This document shows, in pieces, positions 13,136-25,305 of a DNA stretch of 64,000 nucleotides (positions within the stretch are counted from its first letter, which is position 1; the number at the start of each line of letters is the position of its first letter). The notes beneath the pieces were generated by a model that had not been told where the DNA came from, ran no database searches, and was given only the letters and a program-made list of their open reading frames with translations. The DNA is from Lates calcarifer (lineage: Eukaryota > Chordata > Actinopteri > Centropomidae), in contig NC_066849.1 of assembly GCF_001640805.2 (NCBI RefSeq), positions 26,347,237 to 26,411,236 on the forward strand. The letters are read 5' to 3'. Position numbers and translations under genes: made by a program.

Positions 13136-15160
13136 CATCAGGCCTGAATGTTTTCTTGTGGTTTTAAAATAATTTACTGAGAATATGTCTCTTTTCTAAG
13201 GAAAAGGATCGTTTAAAGTTTTAAAGTTTACTTTTACACACAAAATGGGACATGAATCATAACATGGTCTTTATTTCTGAAGTCGTTCTCTCGCCTACTA
13301 GAATAAAAGTACACGTAAACCTTTGAGATACGCACAGTGCCCCTGTTCAAAACCTTAATACATGTGTGTGCTTATATAACAGTGTCTGACCGTTGGCAGG
13401 TGAGGAATATACCTCGCATGGTTTCATTCATTGCTGTTGAACTGGGATTTTCTGACACTGTGGAGAAACTGGGTTTCTGTGATACTGAAGACAAACTAAA
13501 AACCTGACGATTCTCAGACTCTCAGAGTTAAAAGGAGCATCTTTCTCTATTATTTCTACGCTGACTTATAGACATTCGTTGGTTTTTACCAGTGGATATA
13601 ATGAGACACTGGGAAAGTGTGAGTCACGCTGAATCTAAAAATATCTTATCATGTTCAGATTTCACTCAGGACTCCAGAGAAATTGAACTATTCTTGACTC
13701 AAATTGCAGCATTTGGTTGCTCAAGGTTTTAAAGTAACTTAATATTCTCTATGGTTAAGTAACAGCTGACCGTGTTGGTGAGTGGACCAAACTAACTAAC
13801 TTACAACACCACCATGCACCTGCCTCTCTCACCTCTGTTCTCTCCGTCGTAACTTGGAAACGGCTGCTCTTGGACTTTTAGCTGTGAGGGGAAATCCCAC
13901 TGCTCCACCTGTTCAACTTTACCCTCTGCTTTCATTGGCTCCTACACGTCTGATTAAACCCAGTTTGAGCCAAGTCCTTTGATTTTTCACAGAATTTTCT
14001 GCAGCTGAAAGTTGATCCAGTTATTTTACCATAATAGCAGCAAGTTAAGGTCGGAACAGCTGTGCGGTCGTGTTAATGAGGTCTGGAGACGACTCAGACA
14101 AACATACTGTATATGCTGAAAATCCCAGGTTCCCACTGGTGTTCTTGATGGGAAAAGGGGGCAGATTTGGCAGGAATTCCTGGGAAATACCGGGATCTCA
14201 TTTCCCGATAATACAACCCTAATGTTCCTGCTGTGTTTATAAGTGTGTGTGTGTGTGTGTAAGAACACAAAGACACTCTCAGCAGTGGGTGAACAGACCT
14301 CCTGTAAAAATGATGCTACCAGGATAAAGTTGTTGTTTTGTTGCTTTAAAAGTATTTTGATAAGAGATTGAAGAAGGAGAAAGATGCAGGAGAGAGACAG
14401 TGATGATATAAAACTGAAGACCTATTTCTGGCACAAATGGAACCTCATATGGAGATATCCTCTTTCTTATTTCCTCCCTCTCCCTCTCCTCCTCTCCTCT
14501 CTCCCATTAAGTGAGCGTCATGCTGGGCTCTGATGTTGTTGCGTGCTGTGGAACACTCGCACCAGGCGAGCAGGGTCTTCTAAAGACAAACTCATGTTTT
14601 TGGGGATGAGGTGGTGGCAGAGGTGGAGGGCGCTCGTGTTGTTGGAAACGATGAAGTCATTCAGTCACTTACAGTCATTCAGATGTCTCTGATTACAAAG
14701 TGTTTTGCTGTTTCATCCTCCACTTCTCCTCTGAAGAACTCTGCTGTTTTTGTTTAACCACACCTGCACCTATTTAGAGACTCTGTTTTTGTTTTAGTGT
14801 CCAGTCACAGCTCACAGCTTTAGTTTAACAACATCAACAGGGAGCTGGGAGCGAATGTGGGCATTTGGGCGAACGTCATAGAGTTAAAATTCCCTGTGAA
14901 AGTTAATTATTTCAGGTTTGTTTCTGAGAACTGATATTGTCTCTGTCAGTTTGGTTTGGTTAATGGCGTAAATGCTTCAATATCCCATGAGCCTCTGCAG
15001 CCATTTAGATTTCCAGATCTGAAGACGTGAAGTTTCTTGTTAGCGACACATGCAACACATGTTAAAGCTCTATGATTGGATGTTTGTTCCCAAAATGCAC
15101 CTTGGGAGTAATAGTGGACTTCCTCCTTTAAGTCCACAGTTTGTACCTCTCAGTGTCCAG
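12761..15160. other. Non-coding intergenic DNA
   Basis: Microsatellites lie at 12934-12952 (TG), about 13100-13134 (TG) and 14244-14262 (TG). The rest is unique sequence of ordinary composition with no recognisable exon or RNA gene. Confidence 0.55.
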
Positions 15161-15490
15161 CCATGCTAGCAGCTTCTCTCTTTGGTTCAGACTGAAAGTT
15201 CTCAACAGATATTGGATGGGTTGTGGTGAAATTCGGTGCAGACGTTCATGTTCCCTACACGATGAGCTGTAATAACTTGTGTGATTCTCTGACCTTTGAT
15301 CAGATCAACATTACTGCAAAACTTCAGCTGTACTTTGCAGTTATTGCTAATTGCAAATGTTAGCATGCTAAAACTCTGACCTAAAATGGTAACATTAGGC
15401 TATAGCTTGTGTGTTAGCATTGTGAGCATGCTAATGTAAGCATTTCACCTCGTAGAGCTGCTAGAGAGGCTGTATACTCTGCGTCTTGTC
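15161..15490 (+). repeat. Dispersed teleost repeat ('tgttagcat...gctaatgt' type)
   Basis: The block matches the layout of a repeat I know to be widespread in percomorph genomes. It has a segment attggatgggttgtggtgaa followed by attcggtgcagacgttcatg, then cagctgtactttgcagttat. Next come the alternating tgttagcatgcta / gtgagcatgctaatgtaagc words, and it ends with gagctgctagagaggctgta. The copy is diverged and partly deleted relative to what I remember, so it is old. The transposon superfamily is not assigned. Confidence 0.65.
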
Positions 15491-15769
15491 ATCAAAGAAC
15501 CAGATATTTAATAAACGCAGTTCATCTTTTCTTCCTTTTTCTCCCGTGTCCTCGTTGCCTCCACTTTTCTCCACTTCCACAGCTGGTTATTCAAAGACCT
15601 GTGGATGTTTGGATCAGGCTAACACCCTCTAAGCTGATCATTATTTACACTAAGATGGATACTTTAATCCTTTTCATTTGTATTGGGCAGCTTTACTGCA
15701 AACAATAGAAAAACCCAGAACCTCCTCCAGCTCGGTCTGAGTCTGCCCCTCCCTCCATTCTTTTCTTCC
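15491..15769. other. Non-coding intergenic DNA
   Basis: Short unique stretch with a pyrimidine-rich part. Nothing recognised. Confidence 0.5.
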
Positions 15770-15965
15770 TCTAATAGGATTTCCATCCATTAGATCTTTT
15801 ATCATGACCTCCATGCATGTTAAGGAGGGAGAGATGAGCTGAGGTGTATTGATGCAGGGAGGTGATAGGGAATCAATAGGCCTATAAAATGGACAATCAG
15901 GCAGTGAGGCGGCCGGCTATAAGCCCCGACTGCCTGCTGGGGGTCCTGAGGGGAAATATTAACTC
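15770..15965. promoter_or_regulatory. Candidate conserved non-coding element
   Basis: This is a block of non-repetitive, well-mixed sequence between low-complexity regions. It has several AT-core motifs of the kind bound by homeodomain or PBX-type factors (ccattagatc, tgatagggaatcaatagg, gacaatcagg) next to a GC-rich part (gaggcggccggctataagcc). It has no reading frame. Regulatory function is inference only, since conservation cannot be seen from one sequence. Confidence 0.28.
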
Positions 15966-18900
15966 CGTCTGTGTGTCTGTCCGTCTCACTGAAGTGTCAC
16001 AAATTAAAATGTGCAGCCTGTCTCCTTCTCTTTATGTCTGTCCACTGATTAAAATGTAAACCTGCCTGTGAGCTGAGATCGTTTCACACTGAGCAGCAGG
16101 TTCGTCTGAGGGGTCACATCAATGACTTAATTACAATTAAAAGAAAAACTATTAGAAAATGTGTAACAAAGTGTTTAATAAGTTATTCTTTACTCTCCTG
16201 ATGATAATCACAGCATCATTAAATGTCAGAATCAAAAATAAAATGTAAAACAGGAAAACCGACAAGTTAAAACCATGAAAATCAAAATAAGGATTAAACT
16301 TGTTCTAAAAAATATCATTAATCAGACATAAATACACTACTAATATTTCAGAAGCATGTGTGTAATAAAAAGATTTCAGTGCTGAACCATACTGGAACTC
16401 TTTTAAACCCTGAGTTTCTCCTTAAATTTCCCCTCAGAACAGCTTCAAGGTTAGAAAAAACAGAGCTAGAACACATACATGATGTTCTTGTTTTATTCAT
16501 GTTTCCTCTAAATTCAGTCTGACCTCTTTGGTATCTTTGAAAACTTTGTGGCTGATAGTTAAATATTATATTGGTCAGTTACAATGAGAATAAAGGTAGA
16601 GTATATTTCTGTATCATACGTTTTAAAGCCATCTTGATATTTTCATTTTCCAGTTATTTGGCTGCTTGATGTCTCATCTACATCTGGTGACGAGACTTTT
16701 TGTCAAGCTGCTGTTTTCAAAGTCAAACATGAACATTCAAGACAAATACAGATACACACGTCTCTCCTGTATGACCTCTGACCTCTCAGACAATGGCTCG
16801 CTCATGCTGGCGTCTCCGCTGACAGAGAACCACCTCCTGCTCTGTGTCACACTCACTCCATCTGGACAGTCACATGAACACACACAAACCTACACAGACA
16901 CACACACTTAATGCAGTTGTGCATTATACATATGCACTCTCATGCAGATATATACTGTATATACATGTGTGTGATACACACCCACACATGTGTCTGTTGG
17001 CAGGTCCCTGCACTGGTGTGTGTGTGTGTTTTATGTACATGTGTGTGCAGTGTGTGTACACAGGTTGAGTACATGTGCTGACTCAGCTGCCTTTACCCTC
17101 CTATGTAAACCATTCTACCTCAGGTGCCATTAATTTTCCTCTCTGCACAGCTCTTCTCTCTCTCTGTTTATTTACATCACTCTCACACTCCTGCAAGAGC
17201 AACACACACACACACACACAGAGAGACACACACACACGATACTACATCCATATATCTTATTGGAGATCTGCAGCAGGATATTTTTGGTGTCTTTGTGGGG
17301 GTGTTGGTTTCCTCAAAGATGACATTTTGATTGCTGCATCACGTCTGCGTCTACACCAATCCTGCTCCATCTGAAAACCCATCTTTTTTCTTAAATGTTT
17401 TGACCCTCATCCAAAATGTTCTCTGCAGTGGATGATTGTGAGGACTGTGGCCTTGTAAACTGATCTTCTGTCAAACAGTGAGGGGCCTGAGATGAAAGGT
17501 CTTCTCCATCATCACTGTTGTCTTGCAGTTATTTGACACTGGTGTGGTCTTGAAGTTGACTTTGACCTTTTAATCCAACCCCACTGTTGCAGGACTCTGC
17601 AAAACCCCAGAACACATCCACTCACAATGTTTTAAAACCCTTTCTCTACAGTGTCTGCACATGGTGTGTGTGGTATGGTTGAGGTTTTTTTTAATGAAGG
17701 CATAAAAAGGATGTGTATTGTTGGTTGAAAACATCGATCAGGTGAAGTTACATCAACTGTTTTTAAAACAGTTGTAGAAAAAATGAGAAAAAAATATTTT
17801 AAGGATTTTTGCAAAATCCTGGCTTATTAAGAATATTCTTTATTTATCTTTTTTTTAAATAGTTTTTGTTTCTTCTACCTTTTGAGGTTTCACAGTTGAC
17901 AAAGCTGCAGTCCACATATTTTGGACTCAGTGAATATCTCTGCTCCTGCTTTTCTTATATTGCTTCCGTCTTTCTTCATCGTCAGAACCCTCCATTATCT
18001 CATTCATGGATAGACGACCAGTAAGTGATTCCAGACTGAGTGGTCTGTTTTCTGGATTTGTCCCTGTACGTTGTGAACCTCCTCCCTCCTCCTGATCCCT
18101 GCAGGCTCTCCTCTGCACAGCAGTTTCTTTCACATTCCTTATTTTCTTTCCATTTCCCCTTCGTGCTCCAAAATCAAAATTGCTTTTGTTATTGAGGGCA
18201 GGATTGTGTAAGTCTAATCTGTGTAATCGAATTGTGATGCTCAGCGCAGGCATCTGCAGCCCACAGAGCGCTCTGCCCTGAATGTGTTTTGCTCGCGTGC
18301 AGAGTCAAGTGTTCAGATTTACATTATTGACCTTGTGTCTCCACGGTGTCTCAGGGAGGGAGAGAGAGAGAGACATGGGGAAAATTACAGAGGCTGTTAC
18401 AGTCAGAATGGGCTTGTCCATCAGAGCAGCCCAGTGTGTATATCACTGCTCACAGGCTGGCAGACTCCTGTGTACATCCTGCTGCTCATTCAGCCAGGCC
18501 AGGCTGGTGTAGAGAGGAAAATGGTCTCGGCTCTGGTTCGGTCTTATTTTATTAGTTTTGTAAATGATTTGTTTTGACGACGTTGTAGTGCACCTGACAT
18601 CTGGCAAAGTCACTAAAAAGAAGTTCAGACTCTTTGCAAACAACCCGATAACCTGATGATCTAAATCATTTTATTTTGGCGTGAAACTGAAATTGATCAG
18701 CTGAAATGTTGGTAGTAATCCCCCCGAGCACAGCAGGAGTTAGTGTGTCTGGTTAAAGATGGAACAGGTCTGTTGAGTGCAAGAATTAGTATTTTTCTGG
18801 ACTATTGATCAAACGCTTCCCTCTGACAGTTCAAGGAAAATCTTTTCAGACTGTCTGCACTAAACTAGATGTAGAAAATGCTCCTCTTTCTCTTGACTTT

Positions 18901-19648
18901 GGCCTTCAGTCCACATTAAAGACAGATTTACAGCTGCAGAGTAAACACACAGCTCACATGCAGCTCCTGCAGCAGCTGCACAGTTACTGCAGAGCAGTGG
19001 AAAGGTCACGGTGGGAGATTTTTTAAAATCCTTTTTCTTTGCCTCACAAAGCTGACATTACTTTATAGTAATATCAACACAACACATAACATTTTAGTGT
19101 TCTGTGTTATGTAGTTGACCTCTGCTGGAGCGACTGGGTGCTCCTTCACCTGTGGCTGCTCAGAGACAAGTCATTGCAGCTAGATACGGTCTCTCTCACA
19201 GACTGATGTTAGTAACTATAGCTGCATCATATCAAAGATGACCATCCCATCCTATCATCATTCAGGTTCAGGTTCACCCAGCACAGCCAGGCAGAGCAGC
19301 TGCAGCTGTTTACAGTCAGTGGCTGTGTACTGTCACAGCTCGGCCTTTTGAACAGAGCAAAGAGCTTCATGTAAGGCAGAGTGTGTCAGGACCGGACTGA
19401 ACCAACACATTAAATGTCAAAAATGCCAAACCTTCCCATCATCAGTGAGACTGTGAACTGTTAGTGCTGGGACTTCAGCTCAGTGTGTAAAATATGTCCG
19501 TCTAAATGGAAAATGAAAGTGTGATCTAATAGTGATTTCACAGAGATTAAACACAGGTAATTTAGGTATTTCAGTGTGGACAGAGACATTTGGATTTTAA
19601 AGCAGTCCGCAGACAGACAGAAAGTAGTGGCACAGAGATTGTTCCATA

Positions 19649-19689
<41 letters not shown>

Positions 19690-21370
19690 GGACATGATCA
19701 GCACACATGTGTGGGATTTTCCCAGAGTCCTCTGCTCATCTCAGATCTGTCTGATAACCCCTCTCTCTCTCTGTCTCTCTTTTTCCAACATTTATTTCAC
19801 ACATGTGGACTTGATTTGTGCTCAGGCAGATAAAGGGCTCCCACATTTGATTGCCAGGGTCCTCGGGGTGGGGGGGGCTTTTTTATCCATAAATCACAGT
19901 CCCCAAAGTACTCACAGCATATGAACATAGCTGTAGGGGGAGATTTGAATGCAGTGGCTGCTCTCATCTGGAAGCAGCAGTTTCATTGGAGAGCTTCTTC
20001 TCAGTTTCTTCAGTCACACTGAAGATATTTTCATCTGATTTGATCAGTGACCCCTGAGCAGTGCTTTCGTACTTAACTGTGTTGTGTATTTCCAGTGTGG
20101 GAAGTGATATATTTAATGAGGAGAAATAAAAGGAGGCGTGTTGCTGTTGAAGTGACTGGCAAACTCTTAGTAAAAACACCACTTGATGAGGAAACTGAAA
20201 ATCTCTTCCCTCTCGATCTACAAGACGATAAATATTCCACACCACTCCTGCATTTCCCCACAGATCGCCCCAGGCCTGGAAATCTTTACCACCCCGGCCG
20301 TCTGCACCTGCTCATCAAACATGTCCGCTACGAATTTGTTCTCATTCGCCAAAAATGACTAATTAGAACTAACAGTGAGATTACAGACGCACGGCCTCGT
20401 GAGAACAGTGTTAGATTCCTGCTCTCTCCTGTCCTTCATGTGATGGAGGGTGAATTTGAATTATGCATCTTCTTCTGCCTTCTGTAAAGACGCCCCGGGA
20501 GTAAGGACCTGCTGAAGGGCTGTAAGATTAAACCAAGGTTTTCAAAAAGTTCAACAAGTTTCTGCTTCACAGAATCATTTTTCTTCAGGACTCTAGAAAC
20601 TATTTGAAACAGAAAGCTCTGAGAAGGAACACCTCTCTTTAACTGAACCACTCACAGCTTATGGACTCATTGTATGCAACCTGTGACACCCAACACTGAA
20701 AAGACTGGACACCCCATGTGTCTCCTTCTCTGATTGTGAGACATTTTTTCACAGCCAGGTTTGTTTAACAGCTCCTCAGCTGGGTATTTAATAAACGTGT
20801 AAAATTAGATTAAACTTTAAACTTAAGTTGTTTGGAGGACTGTGCAGCCTTGGCTCTCTGGGTGCATGTCACTCTACCTGACATATATTCATCAGTTCTG
20901 TTCAGCTATGAAATAGTGATTGAAGGAGAGTCTTTAGTCCTCATCACTGGAGCACTCAGTTTAAACTGTGCTGAAGCTAAGAATGTTTAAAGAAAGTATT
21001 ACGTTGTTCCTTTGTGTGTTGGTAGGAGTGTGTTTGAACTTTGGATGGAGCTAAGCTGGTTCCACTCCTAACACACATCTTCTTATGTCACTGTCAGCAG
21101 GAATCTGTGTTCCTCAAGATGTTGAACTTCACACTGATCTCTTCTGTAATTGTAAAAACCAAACCAAGCCTCCAATCATTCAGTGTAATTGACTTTCCTA
21201 CAGCAGATGTCACGTTCATTAAACACTGGGGGCTGATTTTTTCTGGCTCTACACCTGCCTGAGGGGGGGGGGTTATTGTGACCAGGCTGTACTGTGTGTG
21301 AGAGCAGAGCAGACTGAAACACTGAGGTCAGAACACTAATTGAAAATGCCAAATACTGATCCTTCAATTA
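15966..21370. other. Non-coding intergenic DNA
   Basis: Contents: (CA)n around 17203-17220, a 21-nt palindrome with 10-bp arms at 17754-17774 (caactgttttTaaaacagttg), and a (TG)n microsatellite at 19650-19687 with a short G run at 19867-19878. Also present is a (TCTG)n start near 21390. No exon, RNA gene or clear transposon was recognised. The reading frames of up to 108 codons lack known domains. Confidence 0.5.
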
Positions 21371-21734
21371 CTTTGAACATGGACTCTGTCTGTCTGTCTG
21401 TCTGCCCTGCACCCCAACCTTAAACCTCACCTCACCCTCCCACTCAGGCCTCCATATGTGATCTCCAAACCCCCCCACCCGACCCCCTCTCACTGTCCAG
21501 CCCACCGGCCCATCGTTAGTGGTGGCTACCCCCCCTACCCCACACACACACACACACACACACACACCCTGCAGAGACATGAGGAGGCTTCCCATGGACA
21601 ATGAGGGCACAAGGTCAAGACACGGGCGGACATAAATCTGTGGCCTCGCCATCCATCCCACGGACCCCCCCTCCACCACTATCCGCTCACCCCCCCACCC
21701 TATCTACAACACACACACACACACACACACACAT
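21371..21734. repeat. C-rich low-complexity region with (TCTG)n and (CA)n tracts
   Basis: The + strand is strongly C-rich, with runs such as aaacccccccacccgacccc, a (TCTG)n tract near 21388-21404 and (CA)n tracts at 21541-21567 and 21709-21733. The 103-codon minus-strand frame across it reads as glycine/valine-rich and follows from this composition. Confidence 0.6.
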
Positions 21735-22330
21735 GCGTCCAGCGAACAATAGGCCCTCTCCATCTGGGTGTAAATAATGATGATATTGTGGTGGTGAATG
21801 GTGCCCTGTGTCCAGGCGATAAGCCCAATATAGTTATAGCAATGTGGGGGGGGGTATTATCCTTTATCTGTGTCATGGCTTACCCACTGTGTGTGTGTGT
21901 GTGTGTGTGAGGGAGTCACACTCTTAATTATTAATGCCTGAGCCCTCGCCATTTTTCCTCATTCATCTCTTCTTAGCCAATTCGCCAGCCCCCCCACCAC
22001 CACCACCACCAAACACACACTCTCACCCTCCAGCCTCCCTCCCTCCCTCCCCACCCAGCCAACGCCTCACCTCATTCTCTATAATATTGCTTTTGTTCTC
22101 TCTCCTGTGTCGCCCGGTGTTGTGAACGTTCGAGAGTTTCCATTGTTCTCTAATATCCCCTCTTCTTCTTCCTTCCTTCCTCGTCATTAATTATCCCCAC
22201 GCCGGCTCAGTGGGCTGTTTAGCTTCATTTGCATGTTGCTTTTCATGATGTTGACAATCAATTAGCCTGTGATGATAAAACCAGGGGACGGGGCAGGAAG
22301 GAAAGCCCAAGACTAGATACAGCGAGAGAG
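21735..22330. promoter_or_regulatory. Candidate conserved non-coding element cluster
   Basis: Unique sequence at 21735-21850 (gcgaacaataggccctctcc, a SOX-like core) and 22181-22320 flanks a CA/TG and C-rich stretch. The second block packs the homeobox-type core cattaattat, an octamer-like word atttgcat and the motif caatcaattag within about 80 bases. Dense AT-core factor sites in non-repetitive DNA upstream of a signalling gene are typical of teleost enhancers, but no comparison could be made. Regulatory role is inferred. Confidence 0.3.
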
Positions 22331-23711
22331 GGGGGAGTGTGATGAACGAGCCACAGCTCAGGATCGAGCAGAATTACCTGATTTTTCTGATCAGTGTGGT
22401 TCATTAAAGACATCAGTATGCCTTAAACAAGTAGTTTGTAAAACAGTCTAAACTGAATGCCCACCTTCCATCATGGCCTCCTCCTCCTCCTGCTTGTACC
22501 TGCATCCTACCATAGATCTCTCGTTTCAACACTCTGCTTTTGTAGTCTTGACGCCATGAATCAAACTAATGGAGGCAGCAGCGCACATTCTCAGACAGCC
22601 GCTCCTCGAAGGCAGTCACAGTGTCGCATGTGAAAAGTGACAGAAACAGTCGCGTGAAGGATGAAAAAAAGAGAGAGCGGTTCAAACCCTCCACACCTCC
22701 ACACACCTGATCAGTCACTGTGAAAAGTGGCCATTATCTCCCATTGGTACGTTTGCATTGAGACCACGGAGACGTGCAAAAGGTACTGAGTTCTTGGCGA
22801 TGGGATGCAGCAGGAGGAGCCTTCAGTGTGGACATTAGAAAGACTTTTCCCTGTACATGTGGTCACGCACCAGCTCATTCAACCATACTGTGCCCTCAAC
22901 ACAAGAACAAAGAGTCTTGGGTAATCATGTGTTTTAGTTGCCTAAAACTTATTTTTATAGTTAATATAAGAACATAAGAAACTTTGCAGGAGTGAAGTTG
23001 AAATAATTAAAACTATATTCAGTAATGTTCAGGGTTTAATTGAAAGAAAACTTTCAAAGATAACTTTGAGTGAACCAGCGTCTTCTGCCGTTTCAGAACT
23101 ATATAAGGCAAACAGTTATTAAAATGCTGTTAGATAAAAAGCCTGAAGTTTGGGAGTGTGGAATGGGTTTTTGTGAGCAGCTCTGGCACTGTTTGTTTAA
23201 CATACATTGAGCCCTGGGACGGCACTGAGGAGAATCTTATTAGTGTAATAAATTCAGGCAGCCGGGCAGACGTCCTCCCTCATGTGTCACATTGGTTTGA
23301 AGGGAGCTGGAGCAGATGTCGCTCTCTTTTTCTCTCTTCTCTCTCAATGGCAAATCTCCATATCATCGTTTTCTTTTTACTGAACCTCCTCCTCCTCCTC
23401 CTCCTCCTCCTCCTCCTCCTCCTCCTATTGGCATCTCTTCTGTTTCCACGCCTCTCTATCTATGTGTCTCTCTGAAGACTGCTTCCTCTCTGTCATCCCT
23501 CTTTTTCCCCGGCTCGGGCACAGTAGGGGATCTGAGACGCTCTCTCTCTCTCACACACACAGACACACACTTGGTTGTCATTCATTGATGGTGCAGCCAT
23601 TTGTGCATCTGGCCAGTGTCAGAGTGAGAGATGTCACTGACACATCATTGTCATTAATGTTGTGTTGATGTTCCCACAGTGAGGCTTGTGACACGCTGAC
23701 AGACGAACTGA

Positions 23712-23758
<47 letters not shown>

Positions 23759-25109
23759 CAAACAGATGGAGAGAGACACACAGAGAAAGAGAAATCAGTG
23801 AATTTAACTTGAACTTTTTGGGGTTTATTATGTGTACACATTGTGACTCATGTTTACTCAGTTTTTTAACATGAATTAAAAAATGTCAGGAAACTGTGAA
23901 ACTGTCAAACAGCTGGTTTCATCTGACTGGACCCATCTTACCGTCATCGACAGCAAAGAAAACCAGCAGATGTTTTTGGTTTTTATGCTCAATAAAGACT
24001 TAAACGATTAATCGAAGGCTGCAGATTAATTTCCTGCCAATCAGCTTATCGATGCTGCTTTTTTGGCTCCAGCTGTCTCATCCTGACACTGGGAAAAGGA
24101 CACGTTTACAGAGAGAACAATAGGCAGGTGCTGCTCTCTACAAAAACTAATGTACTTGAACAGGCCTTAAATTAAGAGTTTTAATCAGCAATGTGAAGAT
24201 AAGGAGGAGAATAATGGCTCCAGGCTTAAAAATGTGTCTGTTTACCATCAAATTCAGTGGTTCTAGCCTGAAAGTGATCAATTAATGCACATTTCACGTC
24301 AAGGTTTTAAGGACGTCCTCTAACTCTAAAGTATGTGGACACTGAACCTTCAAGTCAAATTATAGTTATTCATTCCAGAAGTAGTCGACAATATACAGTG
24401 CAGTAACTGGACTGACAAATATGTGAAAGTGTGAAATGACGCTGCCTAAAATCCATTTGAACTTCTCAAAGAAACATTTTGGCTGTAAAGCGCTAAAGCA
24501 TCTGCACTCTGCATTCTCCAGCTCTAGTCTAATTACTCTGAGTTTTGACTTTTGACTTTTCTTCGCCGCTCATGTCTGATCTCTTCACGGCTGTCTGCAC
24601 GGGGGAAAATCAGACTCTGTGAGGTTTCTCATGGTTTAGACAGCCATGAAAAGATCAGATATGTGCCACACTGCAGACTGGGTATGAACCCATAAAGCAT
24701 GCATGGGCCTGGAACGATTCATAATTTCGTTTCAGAAAGTTAAACCTGATGGAATCGTAATCGTCATATGAGAAAACCTCCCTGCTGAGTCCCATGTTCA
24801 GTGTGAGACTCGAAATTTGACAGAGCAACAAGATTTGTGCTTTTACAGTTTTTCTTTTTTGTTGTTGTTGTTGTTGTTTTTAGATTTAATCCACAAAATA
24901 CCTAAATGAAAGGGTTTAAAGCCCCGGGCTTAGCAGAAATACTCAGAACTAACTTCCTTTTCTTCTCATAACCACTTTTCTGATTGGATTGTGTTTTGAA
25001 AGATTTGCACAAAAATCCATTTTGGGACCGAAACAACGGAAAGTGAGTTAAGAGAGAGGACATGCAGCAGCTTATTCAGAGTGACGTTCACATCTACACT
25101 TCTGGGAAA
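22331..25109. other. Non-coding intergenic DNA
   Basis: Contents include a (CTC)n trinucleotide tract at 23384-23427, (CA)n at 23718-23756 and (GTT)n near 24861-24878. At 24330-24350 the words tctaaagtatgtggacactg resemble the terminus of the Tc1-like element at 40601, but no second end was found. Reading frames here are compositional. Confidence 0.5.
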
Positions 25110-25270
25110 TGTGTGTGTGTGTGTGTGTGTGTGTGTGGGGTCCAGATATTACATGCAGGAACATAAATCTGTTTACACGTTAGGACAAAAAGCAAGTTCC
25201 CGTAACATCAATCATTACATTTTAAGGTGACAACATGTTTTAAGGTTAAGGTTAGGATTAGGCAAGTTAG

Positions 25271-25304
<34 letters not shown>
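25110..25304 (+). repeat. Dispersed teleost repeat bounded by (TG)n tracts
   Basis: Two (TG)n tracts (25111-25137 and 25273-25304) enclose a body containing acataaatctgtttacacgt, acaaaaagcaagttcccgta, caatcattacattttaaggt and aaggttaaggttaggattag. I recognise this order of words from a repeat common in fish intergenic DNA. Its telomere-like ttaggnt motifs are part of the repeat and not evidence of a telomere. Confidence 0.6.

Positions 25305-25305
<1 letters not shown>

Noticed and set aside
25240..25265. Telomere-like ttaggt/ttagga motifs
   Set aside because: They belong to a known kind of dispersed fish repeat and are too few and irregular for an interstitial telomere.
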